Origin: Alisma plantago-aquatica
Lineage: Eukaryota > Streptophyta > Magnoliopsida > Alismatales > Alismataceae
Direction of reading: 5' to 3'
Assembly: GCA_963693085.1 (NCBI GenBank)
Contig: OY856409.1
Span: 521,613,803 to 521,677,802, forward strand
DNA: 64,000 bases
In this document: positions 48,301 through 60,935 of the stretch, piece after piece
Layout of the letters: every line of letters starts with the position of its first letter
Numbering within the stretch: the first letter of the stretch is position 1
Notes under the pieces: model-generated
Seen by the model: only the letters and a program-made list of their open reading frames with translations
Databases searched by the model: none
What the model was told of the DNA's origin: nothing
Program-made: the position numbers and the translations under genes

Positions 48301-49690
48301 GTTTGTTACGAAAAACCCACTTAGTTCCAATAATGGTTTTATCTTGTGGTTTAGGAACTAAGTCCCATACATTATTTTTTGTAAATTGGTTTAGTTATTC
48401 TTTCATATAAATTATCCAATATTCATCCTTTAAAGCTTAATTTACCTTTTTAGGTTCAACGATTGATACAAATGCCATGTTTGCAAAATCTCTAAATAAT
48501 TATCGACTTTTTACTTTATCAAAAGGGTTTCCTATGATTAAGTCTTGAGTATGATCCTTGATTAATCTAGGAATGGGATGTTGTGTCTCGTTTTGTTGCC
48601 CATTTTCAATATTTTTCTCATCTTTAGTAGATATGGTTAAGTCATAAATTTGATGAGTTACATCTTTTAAAATTTCAATATCATTTTTAGCACTTTGTGT
48701 TGTTATTTCATGAAATGTGATATGAATTGATTCTTAAACTTTTCTAGAGATGGTATTATACCTTCTAAATGCCTTGATAGAAGTTGAGTATCCCAAGAAG
48801 AATCCTTTATGTAATTTAGGGTCAAATTTATCTAAATCATCATTTGTATTTTAGATGTAACAGGGTGTACCAAAAGTATGAAAATAATCAACTCTAGGTT
48901 TTTTGTTGAAAATAAGTTCATAAGGAGTTTTCTTAAGATGGGAGTGAATTGTTACATGATTCAATACATAACATGCAATATTAACTGCTTCTGCCCAAAA
49001 AGTTTTATGTGTATTGTGTTCAACTAACATAGTTCTAGCCATTTCTTGTAATGAACGATTTTTCCTTTCTACTACCCCATTTTGTTGTAGGGTGCGTGGA
49101 GCTGAAAAATTATGAGTGTACCCTTGATATGTACAAAACTCTTCAAAGATGTGATTTTCAAATTCCTCACCATGATCACTCCTTATGGTACATATTTTGT
49201 TTTGTAGTTGATTTTCAATTTTAGAACAAAATTGAATGAATATTCTAATTGTATCATCTTTGGTTGAGAGGAAATGAACCCAAGTATATCTACTATAATC
49301 ATCAACAATAACAAAGCATTATCTTTTACCACCAATAGATTGAGTCCTCATAGGACCAAACAAGTCCATATTAGTGAGTTCTAATGATCTAGAAGTTCTA
49401 AGTAAGGTTTTAGATTGAAAGAAGTTTTACTTTGCTTACCTAAAGTACATGGTTCACAATTTTCAGGTTTGTCAAAAGAGAATTTAGGTAAACCACAAAC
49501 AAGATCATATTTAAACAACTTTTTGATAACATGTGAACTTGCATGACCTAATTTTTATGTCATAGTTGTAAAGATTCATCATTTTCAATAAGATATTTTA
49601 CAACAATAGCTTGCATAGAATTAGGACTAGGCATATACATATCTCCTAATATTTTTCCTTTATAAACAACATTCTTTGTGTTTTCTATGA
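48301..49690 (-). pseudogene. Sirevirus integrase, broken
   Basis: On the minus strand the integrase region follows the protease. It shows the pre-integrase zinc-finger area (about 49480-49600), a core with LTNMDLFGPMRT and VIVDDYSRYTWV (about 49270-49385), a GEEFEN block (about 49165), then LQEMARTMLVEHNTHKTFW (about 49000-49050) and the NKKPRVDYFHTFGTPCYI end (48851-48904). Stops and frameshifts interrupt it. The region 48301-48850 corresponds to the variable linker to RT. Confidence 0.82.
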
Positions 49691-49700
49691 GTATCTTGCA

Positions 49701-49946
49701 TCAAGATTTGTTAAAAAGAACATCATAGCCACTATCACATAATTGACTAACACAAATCAAGTTGTGATGTAATCCATCAACAAGTAGGACGTTTTTAATT
49801 TGAAGATTTGTACCAACATTACCTATACCAATAATTTTACCTTTGATGTTATCTACAAATGTGACCGTACCACTCTTATTTTCTTCAAAAGTTTGAAAAG
49901 CTTCTTTGTTTCCAGTCATATGTTTCGAGCAACCACTATCAACCAC
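49701..49946 (-). pseudogene. Sirevirus aspartic protease piece
   Basis: Eighty-one open codons start MVDSGCSKHMTG, where DSGCSKHM is the copia protease active-site block. They continue with a GKIIGIGNVG flap-like block and LHHNLICVSQLCD at the junction with the pre-integrase region. The protease would release Gag and enzymes from the polyprotein. Confidence 0.85.
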
Positions 49947-50459
49947 CCAATCCTACAAAATAGATATGTTTTGGTACCCATGTGATGGTCCTTTTGGTTT
50001 GGGATGTTTATTAAAGCATTTTGTATTTTAGAATAACTAATTTGAAAGATTTTTCGAACATTTTTAGCAACATGATTGAATATAGATACAAGTTGATTGA
50101 TTCAGTAACAAACTCTTTATAGAATACTACTCAGTCGACTATTTATTCGACCGAAAGATTTTTTGATCGAGGTATTTGTTGGATGGAATAATTAGCCAGC
50201 AGACATGATTTTGAACAGAACAATCTTTAGTCAACAGTTTTTTTGACCAGATGGATCCTCAGTCGAGTATTTTGTCGACCAAAACTGGTTCTGTGTGAAT
50301 TTATCAATTTCAAGCAAAACATCTTGTTATTTCTATTAAAAAAATGCAAGTTAAAGCTATGTTTAGTTGAGATAAGACAATCATATTTCCAATTTTGTTT
50401 TAGGTCAAATCTCAACTAGGTATCCTCATATTTCTAAGTTTGTGGTTTTAGAACCCAAT

Positions 50460-52215
50460 CTAGATCCTTATCTTTAATTCTCTTATAAGGGCATGAAAAT
50501 GAATAATGACCAAGATGTAGATAATAATGACAACAAATAAAATCAATTTCATTTCTCTTTTTACTGTTGTGGTCTTGAGCTGGAGTGGTTTTTGGTAAAT
50601 GACCTTTGTCTTGGGTACTTGTGTCTTTCTGGTTCTAGGTTTTTGATAGGATTTTTCTTTGGGTACATAGCCTAGACCTCTCCTCCCTATTTTTCCAGAA
50701 GAGTCTTTTAGGATTTTATCAAGGATATCTTTATTTTTCAAGCTACTAATATCTTTTTGCAACTTACCAATTTCATCTATTTTTCTTATAATATCTAATT
50801 TTGCTTGATCTATTTTAGATAGCAAACTATCTCTTTCTTTGACAGTAGCATCATAATCTAAATGAGCGCATAAAATAGGTTGAGTTTGAAGATCATTTAT
50901 TTTAGCAGGCAATTCAACCTTTTCTTGGAAAAGAAAGTTATAGTTTGTTTCTATAGCAAGCAACTTGATATTATGCTCATTAATCAAAGATTTTAAGGTA
51001 TCTCTTTCATATATGAGACTTTCATTTTTATAAGAGAGAGTATATAGCTTAGAATGCAAATCATCATTAGTTTTTTAAGCTTCTTTAATTTCTTTTTATA
51101 GTCAATATATTTGTCATGTATCTCTTGGAGACTAGTGACTAGTTCTTCTTTAGATAATTCAAGAAGGCTTACCTAACTTGAGTCCTTGTTTTCATCTTCT
51201 TTGGCCATAAGACATTCAACTTCCTCCTCCCCACTTCCACTTTCATCACTTGATTCATCCCAAGCATCTTTATAAGCTGTATCTCCTTTGTCCTTTTTCT
51301 TGAAGGAAGACTTCTTTACTTTCTTGATTTTAGGACATTAATTCTTCACATGTCCTTTCTAGCCACATTTAAAACACCTAAGGGAAGAAGAGGAAGGTGC
51401 ACTAGAATTCTTGTTGGATTTATACCTTCTATATTTCTTACCATTCAGAATGAGTTCATCTTCTTCATCATCTCCTTCACTTGTTTCGTCACTTTCTTGA
51501 GTGATGACTTTTGATTGAGTCTTTGTTGTATCTTTTAAGGCTATGTCCTTTTTCCCTTTTGAAGCTTAGCCTCCACTCTTTCTTCTTCTTCAAGGGTGAC
51601 CTCATGAGTTTCTAGGTTGCCAATGAGCTGCTCCATCCTCATTGTGGTGTGATCATTTGATTCTTCAATAGTCGTCACCTTTGGTTTGTATTTTGGAGAC
51701 AAAGACCTGAGAATTTTGGACACTTGATCTTCTTTGCTTATATATTTTCCTAATGCACTTATGCTGTTAACAATGGATAAAAATCTTGCATACATTTCAC
51801 TAATAGATTCATTAGGTTGTACAAAATTGTTCTAACTTTACTTAAGCATATTAATTTTGGTATTTTTAACTTGGGTTGTTCCTTCATGTGTTATGGAGAG
51901 TTTATGCCATATATCATAAGCTGTATCACATGAGGATATTCTATTGAATTTACTTACTAAAATAGAACAATATAATATGCTTAGCACTTTGGCATTTAAT
52001 TGAACTTGTTTTACTGTGTTGGGATCCCACGTTGCATATTCGGTTGTGGGAAGCACACAGGGAGTAGACACCATCCTCCGTAACTCCAAGCTAAGTCCTT
52101 GGAAGTAGAATTGCATTCTTCTATTCCAATAGGTGTAGTTGCTTCCATCAAAAGGTGGTGGCTGAGTTACGTGAGTTCCTTCAAGGTTGAGGTTTCTCAA
52201 CATGTTGTCCCCCAT
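50460..52215 (-). pseudogene. Sirevirus gag with long coiled-coil extension, broken
   Basis: It starts at an ATG at 52213-52215, about 30 bp after the primer site. The first piece (51838-52215) has PPPFDGSNYTYWNRRMQFY, the usual copia gag start. After a stop and frameshift a second piece (51541-51795) holds ISKEDQVSKILRSLSPKYKP. A worn zinc knuckle (CFKCG then KGHVKN) lies at about 51340-51380, followed by an acidic stretch and a 199-codon piece (50460-51059) rich in Leu, Lys, Glu and Ile, predicted by eye as coiled coil. A long gag C-terminus with coiled coil is usual in Sireviruses. Confidence 0.85.
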
Positions 52216-52246
52216 TCTTCAAGACCTGTTATGGCTCCTTGATGAT

Positions 52247-52260
52247 CTACTCTAATACCA
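52247..52260 (-). other. Sirevirus primer binding site, mutated
   Basis: On the minus strand TGGTATTAGAGTAG lies two bases from the end of the right LTR. It differs from the initiator Met-tRNA site TGGTATCAGAGC at a few positions, consistent with age. Confidence 0.75.
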
Positions 52261-52262
52261 AT

Positions 52263-53798
52263 TGAAATATCTAGAGGGGGGGTGAATAGAGCTTTTTGAT
52301 AATTTAAAATTAATTAAAACACTCAACCAAAGAAGGAGGAGGAAACAAGGAAGACACTTGTATTTAGAGTGGTTCCAACCTTTAAATACAAAGATTGTTA
52401 GTTCACTACCCAATTGTTTCCAATTGAGATTTGGAAATTTATTAATTTTATTACCTCACAAGGATATTACATAAAATACAACCACCTTCCTTGAAGTAGC
52501 CTTCTCCTAGAAGTAGCTTCAATTCTCCTTGTAGTAGCCTTCTTTGAAGTAACTTCAATCTCTTGGAGTAGCCTTCTCCTCCTAGAAGTAACTCCACCAC
52601 CTTGAGATAGCCTTCCTTTGGAAGTAGCTCCAACCACCCTTCAAGCAGCCTTCCTTGAAGTAATCTCAAGCTCCTCTCAAAGTAGCCTTCTCTACCAAGA
52701 AGTAGCTTCACCTGTGCTCCCTCAAGAAGCCTCCATGATATTAGAGTAGCCAAGGAGCAATTACAACTTATACCTGTGATGGGGGATTGGAAGAAGGAAA
52801 TACAACAATAAAGTATCAAGTGTTAGAATCTCCTATCCACTTAAGATGAACATGGCTATGTGTGGTGGCTAGGAGATTGTAGCTATAGGACACCTTCTAG
52901 AGCATAAGGAGGAAGACAACAAGTGAATCTTAGCTTTATTTCTCTCATGTAGCTTGGTGCTTTAGGTGTCCCAAGGCCTCTCCTATTTATAGGAATGAAT
53001 TGCAAGTGTCTAGGGACGTTCTAGGGAGTGTCTAGAGTGTTCTTAGTGCTTAACTAACCGTTAGGTGTACGTCAGTTGGCTAGCAATTGCTAATTTGTTC
53101 GTGATTGAAAAGAACAATCCAAAATCTTGCTCGGTCAACAATTTGGTCGACCGAACTGTGCCTCAATCAAGATTTTATTCGACCGAGCCTGGGTTTAAGG
53201 CAAAAGTATTGCAACATCCATTTTCAACTCCCAACTACCAACCACTCAGTCTAACAGTCACAAGCTTTAGAGTGAAGCTTACTCGGTCAAGATTATTTTC
53301 GACCGAAGACTATTTTAGAGCACAATTGTGTAAGTTGTTGAATAGTGCTCTCAAGTTCAACTGAGGTGGTTCTCAGTTGACAAGAACTTTGATCGAGTGT
53401 GTCTGGGTTGAGAAGTTCTTTGACCGAGGGTGTCCCGATTTTAGACTTTTGAATCACCTACTAAGTGTGTGTTACAATGTGTGTTGATGACTCTAACTTT
53501 GGGGGGAAATCTATCTAAAGGTTATAAGTGGGTAGGGAAGATCTAACACTTGATTTACATGATGTCTAAGTACTTGTACATTATATTTTTGTACAAGTGC
53601 TTACATTTGAGTACAATCATGAACATTTATATAGTTAATCGTATTTGGTCTTCAATTTGCATTGATCTTCATCTTCCCACTAAGTAGGATTTCGTTATTC
53701 CTTTGAACCCTGAAATACTCAAATAAAATGTTAGCTCCACAAGTGTAAAATGTCTGTCATCATCAAAACAAAGGGTATATTAATGTCCAGTTTAGCCA
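52263..53798 (-). mobile_element. Sirevirus 5' LTR (right copy)
   Basis: Same ends as the left copy: TGAAATATCTAGAGG to TTTAGCCA on the + strand. It carries the TATA box on the minus strand (52982-52993), the GAAGTAGC repeat array and the GTCGACCGA words (53125-53420). It lies next to the primer site, so it is the 5' LTR of a minus-strand element of 10.9 kb (42912-53798). Differences from the other LTR indicate that insertion is not recent. Confidence 0.9.
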
Positions 53799-55098
53799 AT
53801 AGATCTAACCCTAATTCTACACATATGCATCATAGGTGTTTTGGAGACCTAGGCTTGGATCTAGGACTAACTTCGGAATGTTTAGATTCTTTAGTAAGGT
53901 ATGTTTGCATCTCCTATTTTTCCTTTGAAAAATTAACCCATGTTCTCCATTCGCTAGGTCCTATGGACACTAGCCTACACATTATCTCTTTTTCTTTGAA
54001 AATTATGCTTCATGTGAAGTACCTTTTATTTGTTACTGATCGTGTGACCATATTATCATGTTTGGACAATCTCTTGGTCTTTTCGTATGCCTTGTTCATA
54101 ATGGAACTCTATATGATAACATGTGATGTCTTTTAGCCCACTTGTGTGGTGATTTATTAGACTGTCATTTATGTGGTGACAAATCTTGTTATTCCGACTA
54201 TACTTTTTACTTACCTCTCTATTAAGCATGTTGTGTGACTCAGTATCCCTAGAGTAATTTAACTACATTATTTTTAGGTTATGTGCCCTTATTTATTTTT
54301 GGAATGGAGGTTATGTGCCCCATATTGGGTTTTAAATTTATGAGGTTTGGCCCACATTTATTTTTATTGGGAGTTTGGTTATGTGACAATATCTATCAGG
54401 TTTCAAGTTTATGAGGCTTGGCCGCCTTTGTTATTTATGTTGTTCTAGTGCCATTTTATCTCACCTACATGTAGATTATTATGGGTTTTGTGCCCAAAAA
54501 AAGATTATGTGTGCTTTTGTGGCACCACTTTTATTATTGATTTTATGGCAAGTATTTCCTTTATCATATGATAGTGTTTCTTTCCTCTTATGCCCATTTG
54601 GGTAGTTCTTACCTCTTTCATGGGAAGCCTTTTATACTTGATGTCCCCCTTTCTTAATATATATTACTCAATTTAATTTTTAGCATGCACATACCATCTT
54701 TTTGCAAATATTCTCTTTTCTTTTCCTTTTTTGGGGTACGCTTCCAACCCTAGGTGTTGGACTAGGAGAAGGAAATCAATAAGGACCTGGACCACAACAA
54801 GTGTAGCTGACCTCTTGGTAGACTTTGTTTGAAGTCATTAGGTGATCATCAGCTAGCCCTATATGTAGTTAGTTTTTTCCTTTATGTTACCCTATGTGGT
54901 GAAAGATTAGTATGATAATAAGCTTTGTAATTGTTAGATACATCTTTAATTCCGTTTCTACTGTGTGTTATGATACAATCATGTTGAATAAGTTGGTATC
55001 ATCCCTTTTGAGAAAAAGTTTTAGTTGGTGTTCTATCTGGGATGTTGCCTTTTTATTTTAGTAGGGAGTGGTTCTCCTCTGGGATCCCACTCCTTACA
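53799..55098 (+). mobile_element. Gypsy 5' LTR, right of the Sirevirus insertion
   Basis: From AGATCTAACCCTAATTCTAC onward it matches 58826-60122 of the 3' LTR through to the shared end CCACTCCTTACA. In the 3' LTR, sequence equivalent to 42911 joins directly to the equivalent of 53801, so the Sirevirus is absent there. This proves the insertion and fixes its borders to within a few bases. Confidence 0.92.
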
Positions 55099-55101
55099 GG
55101 A

Positions 55102-55114
55102 TGGTATCAGAGCC
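55102..55114 (+). other. Primer binding site of the + strand gypsy element
   Basis: TGGTATCAGAGCC lies three bases after the LTR end TTACA and is complementary to initiator Met-tRNA. Confidence 0.92.
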
Positions 55115-55225
55115 TGTATCTATCAGTTATCTAACTATTTCAATCTTTTGTCCCTTAGGATGTTTACCTTTTTTCCATAGGTTGCTTATACCTAGTATCC
55201 TTGCCTTGTGCAGGAAAAAACCCTC

Positions 55226-56340
55226 ATGGTGGGAGATAACTTGACTTTTGACAACCAATACAGTTACGAGACACCCTAGAACCCTAGGTTTGGGATGCCA
55301 AGGAAGAATCCACCTATTACCCCTCAAGTTACTCAAGGTACTCCTCTGACTAGAAGTGGACCATCTTTAGGTCAGGAAACCCCAATTTTTTCTAGTACGG
55401 GCATAGTCATCTCTACAGAGGAAGAGTTGCCATGTTTTGAAAACTATTTGCTACAACTATGATAGGGAAGATGAAGGACTCATCTGTGCTTGAAAACCTA
55501 AGGAGTATTCCATAATGGAATTCATGAAGATGCAACCACCCTCCTTCAAGGGTGAAGGTGAAATAGAGATGGTTGACAAAGCTCTAGCCATAGAGAGGAC
55601 CTTTGATGGTATGGTATCTCCTCCCCACTAGAAGGTTAGATTTGCTTCATATGTTTTGGATGGAGCCGCTTGAGTTTGGTGGAATGGGATAGGAAGGACA
55701 TGTGATATCTCTACCATGACCTGTGAGTAGTTCATGGTGTTTTTTCATGGGAAGTACATATGCACTTCTGCCCTGAAGAAGAAGGAAGCATATTTCTACA
55801 ACTTAAAGCAATGTTCCTTATCTGGTTCTGCATTTTTATAAAAGTTTCTGCTGTTGGGACGTTATGTAGTGGGATTGAGTGAGGAACGTAGGGCTGACCT
55901 ATTCCTTTAAGGACTCAACTACAACATGGGTCATGCTCTTATTCCACAACTACCCTTGAACTTTCAACAAATGGTTGATAAAGCTTTGGCTGTGGAGTCA
56001 TACCTAGGGTTTCAACCTAGGGAGTTTGACAAGAAGAGGAAGTCCTCAAGAGATGAGCAGAGAAGACATATGTGTGCTAAGTGCAATGGTTACCATCCTC
56101 TAGGAAAGTGCTCTCAAAATAAGAATCAAGCAAGGTATCAACTTGATTTCTAAGTGGTGTGCCATCATTGCAATGAATCTGGACATATTCACCCTAGGTC
56201 CCCTCATCTTCATAATGGTCTTGGACCAACTCAACAACAACAACAACCTCAAGTGCCTCATCAGAATAATGGTAACAATAATGGTATAAGACATGTGGAA
56301 AGGTGAACTGGAAGAGTTTTTGCTTTGGATGGTCAAGAAG
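55226..56340 (+). pseudogene. Ty3-gypsy gag, broken; pol missing
   Basis: An ATG at 55226 starts a frame that stops after 17 codons. Later pieces match gypsy gag: FASYVLDGAA followed by WWN (about 55632-55682), a FHGKYI block (about 55743), and a 75-codon open piece (55926-56153) with FDKKRKSSRDEQRRH. This leads into a zinc-binding motif, CAKCNGYHPLGKC. A second knuckle, CHHCNESGHIH, has lost its last Cys. A short GRVFALDGQE piece resembles the start of the protease region. From there only about 230 bp remain before the 3' LTR, so protease, RT, RNase H and integrase are deleted. Confidence 0.85.
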
Positions 56341-56568
56341 TCTATGGTGATAATCAAGTTGAAGGTAAACCTTAGTGCCATAGTTAGACTTTCAAGTTAT
56401 GTTTCCTTTTTGCATGGTACCTTATGGATATATGTAAGGAAGTTACCTTTGTACCAATAGATTTTCTTGACTTATTAGGATAAAATTTTTTAAGGGGTGG
56501 TAAATAGTTGTTTGTTAGTTTTGGATGTTTAGATTTTGAGGACAAAATCCCTTTAAGGGGTGGTATGT

Positions 56569-59500
56569 TGTAACATACCAAGACCTAGAACTTAATCTTA
56601 TTCCAGGATTAAGAGGGTAGAAACCTTAGTCTTTGGGGTTTATCCAAACAAGGATATGGGAATGCTCTTTCGTGACCCTAGATATGTTAATGCATAAATA
56701 AATCACCCTAATATGTAGAATATAAATTAATATTACATAATACCTTCAAATTAATCATAAAATCAATAAGATACGTCACATGAGGAAATAACGTGCATAA
56801 AAGGACAAGGTGTCCATATTGAGAATAATTATATATAATTCAGCTAAATATGAAATAAATAAACTTATGTGAGATAATGATAGAGTAGATTTGTTCTAGA
56901 TCTTTTAGAACAAGGAGATAAAAAGATAAATAACAACTCTTTAAACAAGGTAATGTGATATTGAATTATTTAATAAAGAGAAATAATAGAAATAATGGAT
57001 AATGTGTTAAAAATTAATAAAAAAGGAAGCAATTGGATAACATCATATTCATTTTCTTTGGATATGCTTTGGCTTGGAGGTCAAGTTTCACCAATTTAGG
57101 ATAATAATAACCATATCTATTTTATTTAGAAAAGAAAATGTGTTTTTCCTTTAAAGTATGAAATAAATACTTAATGACTCTAAAAGTGGAAAATAATTTT
57201 AGATTCCTAATCTACACATTAAAATATGTCTTTGGGTGAATTTTCACTCAATTTGGAGAAAGTTTGATTAAAAGATGAAATTAGGAGAGTGAAAGTGTGT
57301 AGAACCTTCAAAATATTAGTTGAATGAAAAAATAATTCCAACATATAGAATTGATGACAAATTCGTATCCAAGGCACTTAATGTGACTTGTGGGCAAAAT
57401 TCATCAATATTGGATAATCTTATAATCATGAATGAACGAGGAAAGAGAAAATGAGGTTTGATTTATTTAACACATCAAAAGTTCTCAAAAGCAAAACTAA
57501 TTACATATTCAGATTCCTCATATAAAAATAGGTTGGTTTTCAAATTTCATCCAATTTGGGATTTGTTTTCACCCTCAAAGAGGAGAGAGAAAATAAGAGA
57601 TTAATTGCATTCACACTTTAATTGGATTTCGATTTGTATAAGTTTCCTTTATTTTTCTCTATCATGCCTTTCTTTGATCTCAAATTTATCTTGGGCCGTC
57701 TGATCCTTGATCCAATAGTTGTGGGTTGTCTCCTACCTTTGATAAGAAACCGAGTTAGGAAGGAACAGTGAGTGCGGTCTTCTTTGCCCCAAATCTTCCT
57801 CATTTCTCAGTCTTTTTCATGATTTTTATGTTATCAATTTCCTTATCAGATTCCACACCTAACATACCTTACTTGTGATGTACTGTTGCCAATTGAGGAT
57901 TTTCCCAAAATTCATCTGAAGCTTCTTGAACCTCCCCACATATGAACCCTAAATCAAACCCCCATCTATAATAGCTCTACCCCAACCTTCCTCGACTCCT
58001 CAACAACTATCCTCTCATCTCAATTTCTTTGCAGATCGCATGTGTTTCCACCGGTGATCAAGATTTAGGCTTGGGTTTACGGCGAGCAGTGCTTCTTTTT
58101 CTTGTATCCTCGGCTCCATTCCACCTAGTAGTAAGTTTGCCATCTTCTTCTCTTTCTTTCTACACTTCTTATTTCTCGAGTCATCAACGAACACAAATTT
58201 GCCCAAATCCATGCATGAACAACAACATGTTGCTCACTGTTCATGGCTTGTCTGAGGAAGGGGATGAAATTCCTCTGTGCTTTCCCAATCCTACCCCTCA
58301 CTTTCTTGTTCATTTTTATTTTTTGCCACACACATAATCATCTTTGCCCATTTTTTTGTTTACTTGATCGTGAGCCATTGACTGAGCTTTAACCTACTGA
58401 CACGGCGGCCTCCGATTGGACCAAGTCACTAGGGTTGGGCCTTCTCTCCCTCTCTCTTTATTTCTCACAATTTGATTGCTTACTTGGCTTTTTGAATTTT
58501 TTGATTGGCCAAGCTTTTAAAATTCATATCCAATTATCTACTTATCCAAAAATTACAAAAACTTGTCATTGGATTTAGAAAAATAAGAGCTATCTTATGA
58601 TGTTGGTTTTGTTTCCTAAACCCAATATAAAAATACATGATTTTAATGGATTTATCTAAATAAGTAATAACTTGTAAAATTCATAACTAAATATTTAAAA
58701 GTAAAAAAAAATTATAATATATGTTTTGAACTAAGAAAAGATAATCTAAAACATGGCATGGTTTTGATAACCTAATTCACTAATATCAAAAAGGCAATTT
58801 TTAGGGTTTTGAATAATTAATAAAAATCTAACCCTAATTCTACATATATGCATCATAGGTGTTTTGGAGACCTAGTCTTGGATCTAGGACTGACTTTGGA
58901 GTGTTTAGATTCTTAAGTAAGGTATGTTTGCATCTCCTATTTTTCCTTTGAGCAATTAACCTATGTTCTCCATTCTTTAGGTCCTATGGACACTAGCCTA
59001 CCCATTATCTCTTTTTCTTTGAAAATTATGCTTCATGTGAAGTACCTTTTATTTGTTATTGATCGTGTGACCATATTATCATGTTTGGACATTCTCTTGG
59101 TCTTTTAGTATGTCTTGTTCACAATGGAACTCTATATGATAACATGTGATATCATTTTGCCCACTTACGTGGTGGTTTCTTACATTGTCATTTATGTGGT
59201 GACAAATCTTGTTATTCTGATTATACTTTTTACTTGCCTCTCTATTAAGCATGTTGTGTGACTCAGTAGCCCTAGAGTAATATAAATACATCAATTTTTG
59301 GGTTATGTACCCTTATTTATTTTTGGTATGGAGGTTATGTGCCCCATACTCGGGTGTCAAATTTATGAGTTTTGGCCCACATTTATATTTATTGGGAGTT
59401 TGGTTATGTGACAATCTCTATTAGGTTTCAAGTTTATGAGGCTTGTCTGCCTTTGGTATTTATGTTGTTCTAGTGCTATGTTTATCTCACTTACATGCAT

Positions 59501-60122
59501 GTTATTATGGATTTTGTGCCCAACAAAAGATTATGTGTGTTTTTGTGGAACCACTTTTATTATTAATTTTATGGAAAGTATTTCCTTTATCATATGATAG
59601 TGTTTCTTCCCTCTTATTCCCATTTGGGTAGTTCTTACCTCTTTCATGGGAAGCCTTTTATACTTGATGTTCCCCATTCCTAATTTATATTGCTCGATTT
59701 CATTTTTAGCATGCACATACCGGCTTTTTGCTGATATTCTCTTTTCTTTTCCTTTTGTGGGGTACAATTCCAACCCCAGGTGTTGGACTAGGAGGAGGAA
59801 ATCAAGAAGGACCTAGACCATAGAAAGTGTAGCTGACCTCTTGGGAGACTTTGTTTGAAGTTGTTAGGTGATCCTCAGCCAACCCTATATGTAATTCGTT
59901 TTTCCTTTATGTCACCCTGCGTGGTGATAAATTCGTATGATAACTAGCTTTGTAATGGTTAGATACATCTTAAATTCCACTTCTACTTTGTTTTATGATA
60001 CAATCATGTTGAATAAATTGGTTTCATCCCTTTCGAGAAAAAGTTTTTGTTTGTGTGTTGTTTGGGATGTTGCCTTTTAATTTTAGTAGGGAATGGTTCC
60101 CCCTGGGATCCCACTCCTTACA
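56569..60122 (+). mobile_element. Gypsy 3' LTR (3.55 kb)
   Basis: It starts TGTAACATACC directly after an AAGGGGTGGT polypurine tract (about 56554-56563) and ends CCACTCCTTACA. Its second half matches the split 5' LTR at 42340-42911 and 53799-55098. TCTATAATAGCTC near 57964 is a possible TATA box, untested. With the 5' LTR it brackets an element that keeps only a broken gag. It is similar in type and length to the LTR at 39143-42339 but in the opposite orientation. Confidence 0.88.
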
Positions 60123-60935
60123 AAACTTCTCCCTCATTGCCATTGTAAATGTAATCTATTGCAACTTTACATGTAGACCTTCCTCAAAATGTATGGTCCT
60201 CTCATCATTGATAATGTTAAATTAGTACATATTCAAAGTAGATCCACGTACTGAGCCTCATTATCATTCATTGTTGCGGTTCTCTAGCACACGTTATCAA
60301 ACATTCACATCTTCTACCATAGGTATGCTTATGGAATTACCCAATTTAAAACTCCTTCCTAAAGTAGCCATGGTAATTTTCTCACCAGATCTCTTCTCTT
60401 CCTTCATGGCTAGCTAGTGGTCATCACTTCCCTTAAGAAGGCCGACCACATTCTTGAACATTTTCTCTATTGATATGTCCAAGATCTGAATTTCCTTCTC
60501 AATCTCCTTTATCTAGATATCCACATATATTGGAATTTTGTCATCAAGAACTCAAAAATCTTCTACAACCCTCTAGAAGACTTAACACAAGATGTCGGTG
60601 CCTATGGTGGATGGATTGAAATCATGTACATCAAGTGCGCCAAGATAAACATCAAATGCCTACAAATAATCTAGATAGCTAGGTTAATTAGTGTGGTAGG
60701 TTTCAGGGGAGGCGGTGGGGGCTGTGTAGGCCTCACCTCAAGCATTATCTACTATAGTTCCCTCTATAGGTCCTCAGCTACAGGTAGTACATAGTAACTC
60801 TCTGCATGCTCTTGACATCGTGCAACCGTATCTATATAATCATAAACAATGATTACATATGGAGAGAATGTTAGAATAAATGTGGAATCATGTGTCCCTA
60901 TTACCTAGTTGAACCTAAGCTTTGATGACACCAAA
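60123..60935 (-). other. No intact gene; possible gag remnant on the minus strand
   Basis: The segment lies left of LTR copy B, where the internal region of a minus-strand element would begin. Its minus-strand translation has a proline-rich stretch (PPPPPLKPT, about 60690-60730) and charged helical stretches broken by stops, which could be a decayed gag N-terminus. No motif is decisive. Confidence 0.35.
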
